Shown one piece after another: positions 25,214 to 34,087 of a stretch of 64,000 bases of DNA; position 1 is the stretch's first letter; the number at the start of each line of letters is the position of its first letter. The notes beneath the pieces are model-generated. The model was not told where the DNA came from, ran no database searches, and saw only the letters and a list, made by a program, of their open reading frames with translations. Both the position numbers and the translations under genes were made by a program. Source of the DNA: Arthrobacter sp. MAHUQ-56 (GTDB taxonomy: Bacteria; Actinomycetota; Actinomycetes; Actinomycetales; Micrococcaceae); assembly GCF_019710585.1 (NCBI RefSeq), contig NZ_JAIFZQ010000016.1, forward strand, positions 248,001-312,000. The letters are read 5' to 3'.

Positions 25214-26198
25214 CATGCTGACAGTAGCCTTCCTGGGGCTGGGGCACATGGGTGCGCCCATGGCCCTGAACCTGGTGTGGGCGGGCCATCGGGTGACTGG
25301 TTTCGACGTGGTGCCTGCAGCCGTGGAAGCGGCCCGGGAGCGGGGCGTGCCGGTGGCCGGAGGTGCGCTTGACGCGGCGGCCGGCGCCGACGTCGTCCTG
25401 ACGATGTTCCAGACCGGCCGGCAGGTGCTCGACGCCTACAGCGGCCGGGATGGCCAGCCGGGGCTGCTGCAGGCTGCCGCTCCCGGGACGATGTTCCTGG
25501 ATTGCTCCACCATCAATGTGGAGGAAGCGCGCGAAGCTGCCAACCTTGCGGTGGAGGCCGGCCACCGTTCTGTGGATGCCCCCGTTTCCGGTGGCGTGGT
25601 GGGCGCCGAAGCGGGCACCCTCACGTTCATGGTGGGCGGTGATGCGGAGGACTTCCAGAAGGTCCTGCCGCTCCTGGAAGCAATGGGTAAACGGGTGGTC
25701 CATTGTGGTGCACACGGTGCGGGCCAGGCCGCCAAGGTCTGCAACAACCTCATCCTGGGCGTCTCCATGATTGCGGTCAGTGAAGCCTTCGTGCTCGGCG
25801 AAAAACTGGGCCTGAGCCACCAGGCCCTGTTCGACGTGGCGTCGGCCGCCTCGGGCCAGTGCTGGGCCTTGACCACCAACTGTCCCGTGCCGGGACCCGT
25901 TCCCGGCAGCCCCGCCAACCGGGATTACCAGCCGGGATTCGCGGGGGCGCTCATGGCCAAGGACCTCAACCTCGCCGCCAACGCCCTGCGGACCACCCAT
26001 GTAGCCGCGCGGATGGGTCCGCTGGCAGCCGAAATCTACGATAGGTTTGCCGCGGAAGGCGGCGCCGGCCGGGATTTTTCCGCGATTATCACCGATATCC
26101 GGAACAAATCCGGGCAGCAGGCCGCGGCGGCAGCAGGGGAGGCCTCAAACGCCGGCCCTGCGCCCACACTGGCACACGACGACGGGAGCCCCGAATGA
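25206..26198 (+). CDS. mmsB: 3-hydroxyisobutyrate dehydrogenase
   Basis: 330 residues. NAD-binding Rossmann start [15 protein letters not shown], the substrate-binding loop [20 protein letters not shown] and the catalytic Lys in [15 protein letters not shown] are those of the 3-hydroxyisobutyrate dehydrogenase/beta-hydroxyacid dehydrogenase family. The family-typical downstream Lys/Asp segment is [16 protein letters not shown]. It oxidises 3-hydroxyisobutyrate to methylmalonate semialdehyde, the substrate of mmsA at the head of the operon. It overlaps the previous gene by 8 bases. The last ~35 residues are a variable Ala/Gly-rich tail. Confidence 0.93.
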   Translation: MPDMLTVAFLGLGHMGAPMALNLVWAGHRVTGFDVVPAAVEAARERGVPVAGGALDAAAGADVVLTMFQTGRQVLDAYSGRDGQPGLLQAAAPGTMFLDCSTINVEEAREAANLAVEAGHRSVDAPVSGGVVGAEAGTLTFMVGGDAEDFQKVLPLLEAMGKRVVHCGAHGAGQAAKVCNNLILGVSMIAVSEAFVLGEKLGLSHQALFDVASAASGQCWALTTNCPVPGPVPGSPANRDYQPGFAGALMAKDLNLAANALRTTHVAARMGPLAAEIYDRFAAEGGAGRDFSAIITDIRNKSGQQAAAAAGEASNAGPAPTLAHDDGSPE

Positions 26199-26971
26199 CC
26201 GAATACACCAACATCCTGGTGGAGCAACGGGACAGAGTGGGGCTGGTGACACTGAACCGCCCCGCAGCCTTGAATGCGCTGAACAAGGCCACCATGGAAG
26301 AGGTGGTGTCCGCCGTTACCGCCATGGATGCCGATCCCGGGGTGGGAGCGGTGGTGATTACCGGTTCGGGCAAGGCGTTCGCCGCGGGAGCCGACATCAA
26401 GGAGATGGCGGACCAGGGCTACATGGATATGTACGCTGCGGACTGGTTCCGGGGCTGGGAGGATTTCACCCGCCTGCGCATACCCACTGTAGCCGCGGTG
26501 GCCGGGTTTGCCCTCGGCGGCGGCTGCGAACTGGCCATGATGTGCGACCTCATCATCGCCGGTGACAACGCCAAGTTCGGCCAGCCGGAAATCAACCTGG
26601 GCGTGCTCCCGGGCATGGGTGGATCCCAGCGGCTCACACGGGCCGTGGGCAAGGCGAAAGCCATGGACCTGATCCTCACCGGCCGGTTTATCGGCGCCGA
26701 GGAAGCAGACCGGTGCGGCCTGGTGTCCCGGGTGGTTCCGGCAGAGGCCGTGGTGGACGAGGCCCTCAAAGCCGCCGCGGTTATTGCCGGCAAGTCGAAA
26801 CCCGTGGCGATGGCAGCCAAGGAAGCCGTGAATGCCGCCTTTGAAACCGGGCTGGCCCAGGGCGTCCTGTTCGAGCGCAGGCTTTTCCATTCCCTGTTCG
26901 CCACCGAGGACCAGAAGGAAGGCATGGCTGCCTTCACGGAAAAGCGGGAGCCCGAGTTCAAGCACCGGTAA
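26195..26971 (+). CDS. Enoyl-CoA hydratase (crotonase family)
   Basis: 258 residues, the usual crotonase length. Oxyanion-hole motifs [11 protein letters not shown] and [18 protein letters not shown], with both catalytic Glu positions (the Glu of the second in [18 protein letters not shown]). It would hydrate methacrylyl-CoA or another short 2-enoyl-CoA in the same pathway. ATGA overlap with mmsB. Distinct from the longer HIBYL-CoA hydrolase-like paralogue two genes upstream. Confidence 0.93.
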   Translation: MTEYTNILVEQRDRVGLVTLNRPAALNALNKATMEEVVSAVTAMDADPGVGAVVITGSGKAFAAGADIKEMADQGYMDMYAADWFRGWEDFTRLRIPTVAAVAGFALGGGCELAMMCDLIIAGDNAKFGQPEINLGVLPGMGGSQRLTRAVGKAKAMDLILTGRFIGAEEADRCGLVSRVVPAEAVVDEALKAAAVIAGKSKPVAMAAKEAVNAAFETGLAQGVLFERRLFHSLFATEDQKEGMAAFTEKREPEFKHR

Positions 26972-26999
26972 GCCGCAGGGCAGCGGCGCCCCTGCCCTT

Positions 27000-27053
27000 C
27001 CACGGAAGCCTGTGCTGCCACGGAAGCCTGTCCTGCCACGGAAGCCCGCCAGG
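27000..27053 (+). repeat. 18-base tandem repeat between echA-type and dedA genes
   Basis: Three copies of CCACGGAAGCCTGTGCTG-like 18-mers at 27000-27017, 27018-27035 and 27036-27053; the first two differ by one base, the third has diverged at its 3' half. It lies in the 143-base non-coding gap after the enoyl-CoA hydratase gene. Confidence 0.85.
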
Positions 27054-27114
27054 CCCCGTAAGGTGGACAAAGACCGGCCAATGAACGGCGCAAGCAGCGG
27101 AATGGGACGGGCTT

Positions 27115-27768
27115 ATGTGGACATCAATGGCCGGTGCGGCGAACCCCACCGAGGGCCTGACCGGGATCGTGGGGGTGGCGGCAAGGGCCATCGACACCCT
27201 GGGCGAGTGGGGCGTGGGGGCCTTCACGCTGGCGGAAACCGTGGTGCCCCCCGTCCCGAGTGAGGTGATCCTGCCCCTTGCGGGCTACCTGGCCAAGCAG
27301 GGGTCGCTGAGTCTGGTCTTCGTCTTTGCCACCAGCACCCTGGGCGCCTACCTGGGTGCACTGTTCCTGTACTGGCTGGGGGCCAAACTCGGTCTCGAAC
27401 GTTCCATCCGGGGGCTGTCCAAACTTCCCTTGGTGGACCGGGAGGACTTCGAGCACGCCGCCACCTGGTTCCGCCGCCACGGCAGGTCCTCCATCTTCTT
27501 CGGCCGGCTCCTGCCGGGGGTGCGGAGCCTGATCTCACTCCCGGCGGGCGCTGCATCCATGCCGATTGGCACCTTCACCCTGTTCACGCTGGCCGGAAGC
27601 GGCCTGTGGAACGCTGCATTGATCGGACTGGGATATGCCCTGGGCACCCAGTACCGGCTCATCGAGGAATACTCACGGTTCCTCAACTACGCGGTGTACG
27701 CGGCCCTCGCTGTCGCGCTGGCACTGCTCATCGTCCGGCGGGCCAGGCGCGCGAAGGCGCGTCGCTGA
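27115..27768 (+). CDS. DedA family membrane protein
   Basis: 217 residues with the DedA/VTT signature: ETVVPPVPSEVILPLAGYLA near the start (Glu and PP essential in the family), followed by GAYLGALFLYWLGAKLG, then FFGRLLPGVRSLISLPAG with the Arg pair, and a terminal helix (AVYAALAVALALLIV). Family members are undecaprenyl-phosphate or lipid flippases and maintain membrane homeostasis. It is inserted between genes of branched-chain/acyl-CoA catabolism but nothing ties it to that pathway. It ends 14 bases before the acyl-CoA dehydrogenase. Confidence 0.92.
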   Translation: MWTSMAGAANPTEGLTGIVGVAARAIDTLGEWGVGAFTLAETVVPPVPSEVILPLAGYLAKQGSLSLVFVFATSTLGAYLGALFLYWLGAKLGLERSIRGLSKLPLVDREDFEHAATWFRRHGRSSIFFGRLLPGVRSLISLPAGAASMPIGTFTLFTLAGSGLWNAALIGLGYALGTQYRLIEEYSRFLNYAVYAALAVALALLIVRRARRAKARR

Positions 27769-27782
27769 CGGAGGCGGCAACA

Positions 27783-28967
27783 ATGAATGACCAGGAATCC
27801 GCCGGCGGGCCGGCCTTCAAGGATGCCGACCTGATGCACGTCACCGACCTCCTGGCCGCGCCTGAACGGGAACGGTACATACGGACCCGGCAATTCCTGC
27901 AATCCTCCGTCCGGGACCAGTCCGTGGGGTACTGGAACCGGGAGGAGTTCCCTTTCGACCTGGTGGCCGAAATGGGCAAGCAGGGGCTGGGAGCGCTGCA
28001 GCTGGACGGCAGTTCCATCCTGTTCAAGGGACTGATGTATGTGGAGCTCGCCAGGGCAGACGTCTCCCTGTCCGCCCTGGCAGGGATCCACAACGAGCTG
28101 ATCGTGGGCATGGTCAGCCAGCTGGGATCCGATGAGCAGAAGCGGCGGTGGCTGCCGGGCCTGCGGAATTTCAGCACGTTGGGAGCTTTTGCCCTGACGG
28201 AGCCGGACCACGGCTCGGACATTTCCCGTGCCCTCGGGACCACTGCCACCCGGGACGGCGCCCATTGGGTGCTCAACGGCGCCAAGCGCTGGATCGGTGC
28301 TGGAACCATTGCCGACTTTGCCCTGGTCTGGGCGCGGGACACTGCAGATGGCGGGATCAAGGGCTTTCTGGTGGAGACGGACCGGCCGGGCTACGAGGCC
28401 ACCAAAATATCCAACAAGATCGGCCTGCGGATCATGCAGAACGCCGACATCACCTTGTCGGACGTCCGCATTCCCGCCGGCAACCTGCTGCCCGGGGCGG
28501 ACCGCTTCGCGGCTGCAAACGACTTGCTCCGGGACTCCCGCGCCTGGGTGGGCTGGCAGGCGGCGGGCATCCAGCTGGCCGCATTCGACGTGGCGCGAGG
28601 CTATTCCCTGGCCCGGAGCCAGTTCGGCCGCAGGCTTGCCGGTTTCCAACTGGTCCAGCAGCAGTTGGCCGACATGTTGGGTAATGCCTCGGCCTCGCTC
28701 GCGCTGATGGTGGAACTGGCGCGCATCCAGGAGTCGGGAAAACTGGAGATGGCGCAGGCGGCCATGGCCAAGGCCACCACCACGCGCCTGGCCCGTGCTT
28801 CGGTGGCAATGGGCCGGTCCCTCCTCGGCGGCAATGGCATCAGCACCGATTATGGAATGGCCAAGCTGTTTGGCGACGCCGAGATCCTTTACACCTATGA
28901 GGGCACCTTCGAGATCAACTCGTTGCTCGTGGGCCGCGCTGTCACCGGCATCTCCGCCTTCCCCTGA
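27783..28967 (+). CDS. Acyl-CoA dehydrogenase (glutaryl-CoA dehydrogenase-like)
   Basis: 394 residues, FAD enzyme. FALTEPDHGSDISRALGTTA is the first ACD signature and QLVQQQLADMLGNASASLAL the second; the catalytic Glu lies in YTYEGTFEINSLLVGRAVTG, as in glutaryl-CoA/isovaleryl-type dehydrogenases. The N-terminal FQSSVRDQ-like segment and PFDLVAEMGKQGLGALQLDG also match glutaryl-CoA dehydrogenases. Substrate cannot be fixed; with the neighbouring valine genes a branched-chain acyl-CoA is possible. ATG 27783 has GGAGGCGG upstream. Confidence 0.92.
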   Translation: MNDQESAGGPAFKDADLMHVTDLLAAPERERYIRTRQFLQSSVRDQSVGYWNREEFPFDLVAEMGKQGLGALQLDGSSILFKGLMYVELARADVSLSALAGIHNELIVGMVSQLGSDEQKRRWLPGLRNFSTLGAFALTEPDHGSDISRALGTTATRDGAHWVLNGAKRWIGAGTIADFALVWARDTADGGIKGFLVETDRPGYEATKISNKIGLRIMQNADITLSDVRIPAGNLLPGADRFAAANDLLRDSRAWVGWQAAGIQLAAFDVARGYSLARSQFGRRLAGFQLVQQQLADMLGNASASLALMVELARIQESGKLEMAQAAMAKATTTRLARASVAMGRSLLGGNGISTDYGMAKLFGDAEILYTYEGTFEINSLLVGRAVTGISAFP

Positions 28968-28973
28968 CCCTGG

Positions 28974-29756
28974 TTATAGGTGTTTGTCGGCGAAGCTGAG
29001 CAGGGCGTCCCGCACGAAGCGGGCGCCGCCATCACCTCCATAGTTGGCAGCAAACCGGGGATCGGCTACGTATATGTCCGCGAGGCCAACGACGTATCCC
29101 TTGATATCGCCGCCGGTTCCGGAAGCCGGGGTGCCGGGAATGGAGCGGAGCCAGTCGACGTGCCGCCTGGCCAGGTCCTGCGCCTGGGGTCCATCGGCCG
29201 GGACTCCTGCACCGGCGGCCTCGATCCAGTCCCGGCCCAGTTGCGCTGCCCGTGACTGCCATTCCTTCCGCGCCCGCGCATCCATGCCGCGCCACCACGC
29301 GTCGCCCTTTGCGTACGCGTCCTTGCCCCACCGTTCCTCGACCTCGTCCTTGTACCGGGTGTGGTCGAAGCCGGCGAACATGTCCTCTGCCATGAGGTGG
29401 CCTCCTGCCTTTACCGTTTGGATAGTGTGGCGGACGGATTCCATCTGGACCGTCAGCCGGCGTTGTTCCTGTTCCAGCCACCGCAGGTGGCGGGTGAGTG
29501 CGTCGACCGGGTCCGATTGACGCTGGAAGACCTCCGCGATGGCGGGCAATCCCAGGCCCAGCTCCCGGAGGAGGAGGATGCGCTGCAGCTGCAGGAGGGC
29601 GGCGCCGTCGTAATATCGGTAGCCGTTGCTGCCCACCCGGGTGGGTCTCAGCAGTCCGATGTCGTCGTAGTGCCGCAGCGTGCGGCTGGTGGTGCCGGCG
29701 ATCCTGGCCACGTCCTGGATGGACCAGATCCTCCCGTCGCCCCGGATTTCTTCCAT
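28974..29756 (-). CDS. MerR-family regulator with TipAS-type C-terminal domain
   Basis: 260 residues. The N-terminal MerR DNA-binding domain is clear (SIQDVARIAGTTSRTLRHYD with IGLLRPTRVGSNGYRYYD), then a dimerisation coiled coil (TRHLRWLEQEQRRLTVQMES), then the TipAS antibiotic-recognition globin-like domain (FDHTRYKDEVEERWGKDAY to the end, with HVDWL and YIADPRFAANYGG-like motifs). In Streptomyces TipAL binds thiopeptide antibiotics covalently and activates multidrug genes. Convergent with the upstream acyl-CoA dehydrogenase. The likely autoregulated promoter lies upstream of 29756. Confidence 0.93.
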   Translation of the reverse strand: MEEIRGDGRIWSIQDVARIAGTTSRTLRHYDDIGLLRPTRVGSNGYRYYDGAALLQLQRILLLRELGLGLPAIAEVFQRQSDPVDALTRHLRWLEQEQRRLTVQMESVRHTIQTVKAGGHLMAEDMFAGFDHTRYKDEVEERWGKDAYAKGDAWWRGMDARARKEWQSRAAQLGRDWIEAAGAGVPADGPQAQDLARRHVDWLRSIPGTPASGTGGDIKGYVVGLADIYVADPRFAANYGGDGGARFVRDALLSFADKHL

Positions 29757-29814
29757 GCCCCGAGCGTAAGGGTTGACGCAGCGTCAAGGTCAAGGGCAGG
29801 CCGACGGCCTTGGT

Positions 29815-30144
29815 TCAGCGGGCGGGACGGTTGTGGGGCCTGCGGTTGCGGGCCTGTGCCAGCAGCCGGAGGAACGCGAAAATAAAGCCGGCCTCGAACA
29901 GCAGCATCAGGCCGACCAGGAGCCACTGCTGCCGGGTGATGAAGACAATGCACCCCGTCATCGCCAGGATGGTTCCCAAGGCCAGGGCGTAGATGGCGAA
30001 GCCAGCGGCGACGCGCGCACTGCGGACGCCGGTGCGGAAGCCGAATCCGTGGGGTTCACCGCCGGGTTGCCCGGGCACACGGTCAGGTGCGGCGGGCCCA
30101 AGCCTGTCGAACTCCTCCCACGGGTCCTGGTCCTGTCCGGTCAT
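29815..30144 (-). CDS. Small two-helix membrane protein
   Basis: 109 residues. N-terminus acidic and Pro/Gly-rich, followed by two hydrophobic helices (VAAGFAIYALALGTILAMTG and WLLVGLMLLFEAGFIFAFLR) and a basic tail (RNRRPHNRPAR). No family is recognised. Located between the TipA-type regulator and the cold shock gene on the same strand. A real gene is supported by the sharp membrane topology, not by similarity. Confidence 0.62.
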   Translation of the reverse strand: MTGQDQDPWEEFDRLGPAAPDRVPGQPGGEPHGFGFRTGVRSARVAAGFAIYALALGTILAMTGCIVFITRQQWLLVGLMLLFEAGFIFAFLRLLAQARNRRPHNRPAR

Positions 30145-30200
30145 AAGTCAATTATCCCGAAAAGCAGCTTGCGGCGGGTGGGACGGGCTGCGCGGGACAT

Positions 30201-30240
30201 AAAAAGAGCGGCCCCTCCAACAAGGTTGGAGGAGCCGCTG
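30201..30240 (-). terminator. Terminator of the cold shock gene
   Basis: On the minus strand AGCGGCTCCTCCAAC pairs with GTTGGAGGGGCCGCT around CTT, followed by CTTTTTA, 38 bases after the csp stop. Confidence 0.9.
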
Positions 30241-30277
30241 TTTGGGGTCCCGGCATGGGCCGGAGGCCGCCGAAGAC

Positions 30278-30481
30278 TTAGAGCGGGCGGATGTTCTCTG
30301 CCTGCGGACCCTTCGGGCCCTGGGTCACATCGAATTCGACCTTCTGGTTCTCGTCCAATGAGCGGTAGCCGCTGGTGGCGATTGCCGAGTAGTGGGCGAA
30401 AACGTCAGCGGACCCGTCATCGGGGGCAATGAAGCCAAAACCCTTTTCGGCGTTGAACCATTTAACTGTGCCTGTTGCCAT
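30278..30481 (-). CDS. Cold shock protein (CspA family)
   Basis: 67 residues, single OB-fold. RNA-binding motifs RNP1 KGFGFI in [16 protein letters not shown] and RNP2-like DVFAHYSAI are both present; residue 39 is Ala instead of the usual Val in VFVHF. Acts as RNA chaperone/antiterminator. A ~130-base leader separates it from the upstream two-component gene and is compatible with a structured cold-shock UTR, but no named element is visible. Ends with a strong terminator. Confidence 0.95.
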   Translation of the reverse strand: MATGTVKWFNAEKGFGFIAPDDGSADVFAHYSAIATSGYRSLDENQKVEFDVTQGPKGPQAENIRPL

Positions 30482-30612
30482 GGCTGCATTCCTTCATGTG
30501 ACTCTGATTCTCTCCCCAGGAATCATCCCGGAGTGCGCAGGAGTTCGTCCCCCACTGTCCCCAAAGTACGGGGCGCGGGGCCGCTGTGCAAGGGTAAGCG
30601 CCATAAACACGG

Positions 30613-31239
30613 TCATCGCATGCCCTCCCGGCGTATGGCAGTGGCAATCGCGGCGGCCCGGGTGTCGACTCCCAGCTTGGCGTAGATGTGCGCCAGGTGG
30701 GTCTTGACCGTGGCCTCGGAGATGAACAGCCGCCTCCCGAGCTCGCGGTTGCTGAGTCCTTCGGTCAGCAGGCTGAGCAGCTCCGCTTCCCGTGGCGTCA
30801 GGATGGCGTCCGGGTTCCGCAGCTGCTGGAAGAGCCTGGATGCAACTGGCGGGCTCATGACGCTCTTGCCTTGGACAGCGCCCCGGATCGCCGTGAAGAT
30901 CTCCTCCGGGGCAGCGTCCTTCAGCAGGTAGCCCATGGCGCCGGCATCCACCGCGCGGACAATGTCGGCGTCGGAGTCGTACGTGGTGAACACCAGGATC
31001 GCCTGGCTGCCGTCGCTTTCCCGAAGCCGCCTGATCGCCTCGATTCCGTCCATTCCCGGCCCCATGGCGAGGTCCATGACCACCACTGCAGGGCTATGCT
31101 GCCGGACCAGCTGGAGCGCCTCCTCGCCGGAGGACGCCTCGGCCACCACCTCGATGTCCGGCTGTGTGCCCAGCAGTGCGCGCAATCCGCTCCGGACCAC
31201 CAGATGGTCGTCAACGAGGAGCACGGTGACGGGGGTCAT
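30613..31239 (-). CDS. NarL/LuxR-type response regulator (SenR-like)
   Basis: 208 residues: receiver domain with phospho-acceptor Asp56 in VVMDLAMG, acidic pair DD at 10-11, Lys at YLLKDA, followed by a LuxR helix-turn-helix (TPREAELLSLLTEGLSNREL through FISEATVKTHLAHIYAKLGV). Its ATG overlaps the histidine kinase stop by 4 bases, so the two proteins are a translationally coupled pair. Next to an exported HbpS-like protein, this matches the gene arrangement of SenS-SenR in Streptomyces reticuli, which responds to heme and redox stress. Confidence 0.93.
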   Translation of the reverse strand: MTPVTVLLVDDHLVVRSGLRALLGTQPDIEVVAEASSGEEALQLVRQHSPAVVVMDLAMGPGMDGIEAIRRLRESDGSQAILVFTTYDSDADIVRAVDAGAMGYLLKDAAPEEIFTAIRGAVQGKSVMSPPVASRLFQQLRNPDAILTPREAELLSLLTEGLSNRELGRRLFISEATVKTHLAHIYAKLGVDTRAAAIATAIRREGMR

Positions 31240-32462
31240 GTCTCCGCCTCCAGGGGCAGTTGCGCCGCCACGACAGTCCCTTCCCCTGGAGCGCTCTCCA
31301 CCGAAAACAGGCCGCCCAGCTGCTCCACCCGCTGCCGCATGGCCCGCAGTCCGTACCCGCCGGCGTCCGACGGCGGTGCTGCCGCCGCCGGATCAAAGCC
31401 GGCGCCGTCGTCGTAAATGTCCAAGGTGACGGCGTCCGGAAGGAAACCCAGCGTCACGGTGGCCACCGACGCGGAGGCATGCAGCCGGATATTGGAAGCC
31501 GCGCTCTGCGCCACCCGTAGCAGGGCATGCCGGACCTCCGGGGACACGGTACGCGGCTCACCGGTCACCATGAGGCGGGCTTCGGGCACGTACTGCCGTG
31601 CGGCAAGCAGCACCGCCTCGGGCAGGGGTGCGGCGTCCAGCCCGGGGGACGCCAGTTCGTGGACCAGGCTGCGGGTCTCCGACAGGCTGGCACGGAGCAG
31701 GCTCGTGGCCTGGCGGACATCATCGCGTGCTGCAGTATCCGGCCACGCCCGGTCCGCGGCTTCGAGCAGGAGCAGGCTGCTTGCCAGGCCCTGTGTGACG
31801 GTGTCGTGGATTTCCCGGGAGACCCGCTCGCGTTCCGCGATGGTGCCGGCCCGCCGTTCACTGGCCGCCAGCTGCCCCTGCGCGCTGCTGACTTCCGCGT
31901 GCAGGCGGCGCTGTTCTTCGGCGTCACGCTGTATGCGGTCGTAGATGAGCGTCAGCATGGTGCCTACCGCCAGCGGTCCCAGGAGCATCGCCACGTCGGT
32001 GCCGCTGCCCAGGCGGAACAGTCCGACGGCGGTGGCGAGCGTGATGGCAGCAGCCAGGACGTACGCTGTCGTACCTCGCAGGGCGCTGCGGCACAGGAAG
32101 AACAGGGCGAAGGAACACCACGCGAAGCTTGGCGCTGCCACCACCAGCACCGCCCACACAGCTACGAGGACGACGACCCACGGCACCCCGGCCCGGTCCC
32201 GTGCGGACAGCAGGGCTACGACGGCGTAGAGCAGGCACGCCGCAGCGGCAAGTCCCAGGACCACCAGGTTGTCCGCGGGGCTGTGGCGCATGACGTAACG
32301 GACAGCCGACGCCACCAGGAGCAGGGCGAAGCCCGCGTGGACAGTCAATCCGATACTGCCCAGGGGGCCGGCCCGGGTCAGCGGATCCATGCCAAGGCGG
32401 CGGCTGCCGCCGGCAGGGGGTACCGCGGGGCCGGGGTTTGTACTGGTGTCTGTGGCGGGCAT
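31236..32462 (-). CDS. Sensor histidine kinase (SenS-like, HPK7)
   Basis: 408 residues. Five or six hydrophobic helices (about 38-173) form the membrane sensor, followed by a coiled coil and the dimerisation/phospho-acceptor motif EIHDTVTQGLASSLLLLEAA with His219. The ATPase domain has an abbreviated N-box and G1/G2 boxes DIYDDGAGFDP and GGYGLRAMRQRVEQLGG, as in NarL-partner kinases. Divergent from the exported HbpS/GlcG protein at 32648, which in S. reticuli binds the extracytoplasmic side of SenS and modulates its autophosphorylation. Start GTG/ATG at 32462. Confidence 0.92.
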   Translation of the reverse strand: MPATDTSTNPGPAVPPAGGSRRLGMDPLTRAGPLGSIGLTVHAGFALLLVASAVRYVMRHSPADNLVVLGLAAAACLLYAVVALLSARDRAGVPWVVVLVAVWAVLVVAAPSFAWCSFALFFLCRSALRGTTAYVLAAAITLATAVGLFRLGSGTDVAMLLGPLAVGTMLTLIYDRIQRDAEEQRRLHAEVSSAQGQLAASERRAGTIAERERVSREIHDTVTQGLASSLLLLEAADRAWPDTAARDDVRQATSLLRASLSETRSLVHELASPGLDAAPLPEAVLLAARQYVPEARLMVTGEPRTVSPEVRHALLRVAQSAASNIRLHASASVATVTLGFLPDAVTLDIYDDGAGFDPAAAAPPSDAGGYGLRAMRQRVEQLGGLFSVESAPGEGTVVAAQLPLEAET

Positions 32463-32647
32463 GGCATCCGGGTCTGGTGGGGAACGCTGCCTTCCATGCT
32501 AGGGCTCCCGCACTGTCCCGTCCCTCAGCCTTTTGGCTGATATGGCCGGCCTTTTGATGGAGCAGGGATCCGCCAAACGCCCGATGCCAGGCACCGTACT
32601 GCCGGGAAGGATGGAAACAGCAATCCCGACCAAGCGAAGGAAACGTC

Positions 32648-33226
32648 ATGAAGAAGTCCCACAAGGTATTTGCCGCCGCGGCCGCCGGAGCCCTCCTGGT
32701 CACTGCCGGGGCAACCGCCGCCGCGAACGCTGGAACGGCTGGCGCAAGTGGCACGCAGGCACCCGCAGTCATGCCTGCCGTGGACGTGCAGCCGGCCCCG
32801 GAAACCGTGGTGCAGCAGAACCGCATCACTGTAGGGGCATCGGCGCAGGCCGTCAGCGCGGCGCTCGCCAAGTGCCAGGCGGACAAGCTGCCGTTCGTCA
32901 CCGTTGCGCTCGTGGACAGGTTTGGCACGGTCCAGGCGCTGCTCCGCGGCGACAATGCCGCCGAACACACCATCGAGGCAGCCAAGCAGAAGGCTTACAC
33001 GGCGGCAGCCTTTGGCGCCCCCACCAGTGAGCTGGCGAAGCGGATTAACGGAAACGGTCCTTCCATCGCCGACCTCCCCGGCACCCTGTTCCTGGCCGGC
33101 GGGGTACCGCTGAAGGTCAACGGTGTTTCGGTGGCCGGCATCGGCGTGGGCGGCGCCCCCGACGGCGCACTCGATGAGGCCTGCGCCACCGCCGGCGCCG
33201 AGGCTATCGCAGCAGCCACGAAGTAG
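32648..33226 (+). CDS. Exported HbpS/GlcG-family protein (possible heme sensor)
   Basis: 192 residues with a Sec signal peptide (hydrophobic Ala-rich stretch, about 1-30). The mature part is the GlcG/HbpS fold: VSAALAKCQADKLPFVTVALVDRFG, then AAFGAPTSELAKRINGNG and GIGVGGAPDGALDEACATAG, the family signatures. HbpS of Streptomyces binds heme, forms octamers, and interacts with the sensor kinase SenS. It is divergent from a SenS/SenR-like pair, so a matching redox/heme-sensing role is the likeliest job. ATG 32648 is preceded by AAGGAAACGTC. A single Cys sits within the mature domain and one at the C-terminal third. Confidence 0.88.
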   Translation: MKKSHKVFAAAAAGALLVTAGATAAANAGTAGASGTQAPAVMPAVDVQPAPETVVQQNRITVGASAQAVSAALAKCQADKLPFVTVALVDRFGTVQALLRGDNAAEHTIEAAKQKAYTAAAFGAPTSELAKRINGNGPSIADLPGTLFLAGGVPLKVNGVSVAGIGVGGAPDGALDEACATAGAEAIAAATK

Positions 33227-33235
33227 GGTTCAGGC

Positions 33236-33937
33236 ATGAGGCGTGGCGGCACAGCAGCCCTGATGGCCGTAGCCGGAATACTCCTCGCTGCGTGCCAGGC
33301 AAGGCCAGGGGAGCCGCAGGAAGTTGGTTCCCCGCCGCCTGTTTCATCCGTCGGCCCGGGCGGGGAAACCGGCTCCCCGCAAGCAAGCCCCGCTGCCCCC
33401 TCCAGCCCGGCAGCACCGGCACTCCCGTTGAGCCCGGAGGCACAGGCGCGGCTCGACCAGGAACTGATCGCGGCGGCCAAGGCCAACGACGCGCCCAGGG
33501 TTGCCGGACTGATCGGCCGCGGCGGCAACGTCAACGCCAAGGACTCCATCCAGGACTCGGCGTTCCTCTACAGCGGGGCGGAGGGGTTCAACGAGGTGCT
33601 GCAGTTGACGCTGGCTGCCGGGGCTGACGTCACCAGCACCAACCGTTATGGCGGCACGGCGCTCATCCCAGCCAGCGAGCACGGCCACGTGGAGACCGTG
33701 AAGATCCTCATCGCAGCCGGTGTCCCGGTAAACCACGTCAACCACCTGGGCTGGACCGCCATGCAGGAGGCCATCCTGCTGAACGACGGCGGCCCGCGCC
33801 AGCAGGAGGTCGTGCGGCTGCTGCTGGACGCCGGTGCCGACCCCGGCATCCGAGATCCGGAAGGCAGAACCGCACTGCAGAATGCTGAGCGGCTGGGATT
33901 TGGGGACATCGCGGCCCTCCTCCGGGGTGCCGGCTGA
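33236..33937 (+). CDS. Ankyrin-repeat lipoprotein
   Basis: 233 residues. Signal peptide with lipobox LAAC (Cys at about 20), then a low-complexity Pro/Ser/Ala linker (about 25-65), then four ankyrin repeats (about 75-230): AKANDAPRVAGLIGRGGNVN, YSGAEGFNEVLQLTLAAGAD, ASEHGHVETVKILIAAGVPV, VVRLLLDAGADPGIRDPEGR. Ankyrins bind other proteins, so this would be a surface-anchored binding module. Directly after the HbpS-like gene (10-base gap, same strand), so it may act with that sensor. Function unknown. Confidence 0.85.
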   Translation: MRRGGTAALMAVAGILLAACQARPGEPQEVGSPPPVSSVGPGGETGSPQASPAAPSSPAAPALPLSPEAQARLDQELIAAAKANDAPRVAGLIGRGGNVNAKDSIQDSAFLYSGAEGFNEVLQLTLAAGADVTSTNRYGGTALIPASEHGHVETVKILIAAGVPVNHVNHLGWTAMQEAILLNDGGPRQQEVVRLLLDAGADPGIRDPEGRTALQNAERLGFGDIAALLRGAG

Positions 33938-34047
33938 TCCTGCCCGTGCCTCCGCAATCACCATGCGCGGCCGTCCCGGGGCACTTTGGCGCGGACACGC
34001 CGTCGTCATCCCCCGAGACGGCTCCGGACGGCTTCAAAGCGCCCCAC

Positions 34048-34077
34048 GACGGCGGCACCGCCCCGGGTGCCACCGTC
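34048..34077. terminator. Hairpin between convergent ankyrin and thiolase genes
   Basis: GACGG-C-GGCACC pairs with GGTGCC-A-CCGTC around GCCCCG (34048-34077, one mismatch). It sits just inside the convergent stretch and can terminate either transcript. Confidence 0.6.
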
Positions 34078-34087
34078 CGGGTGCCAG

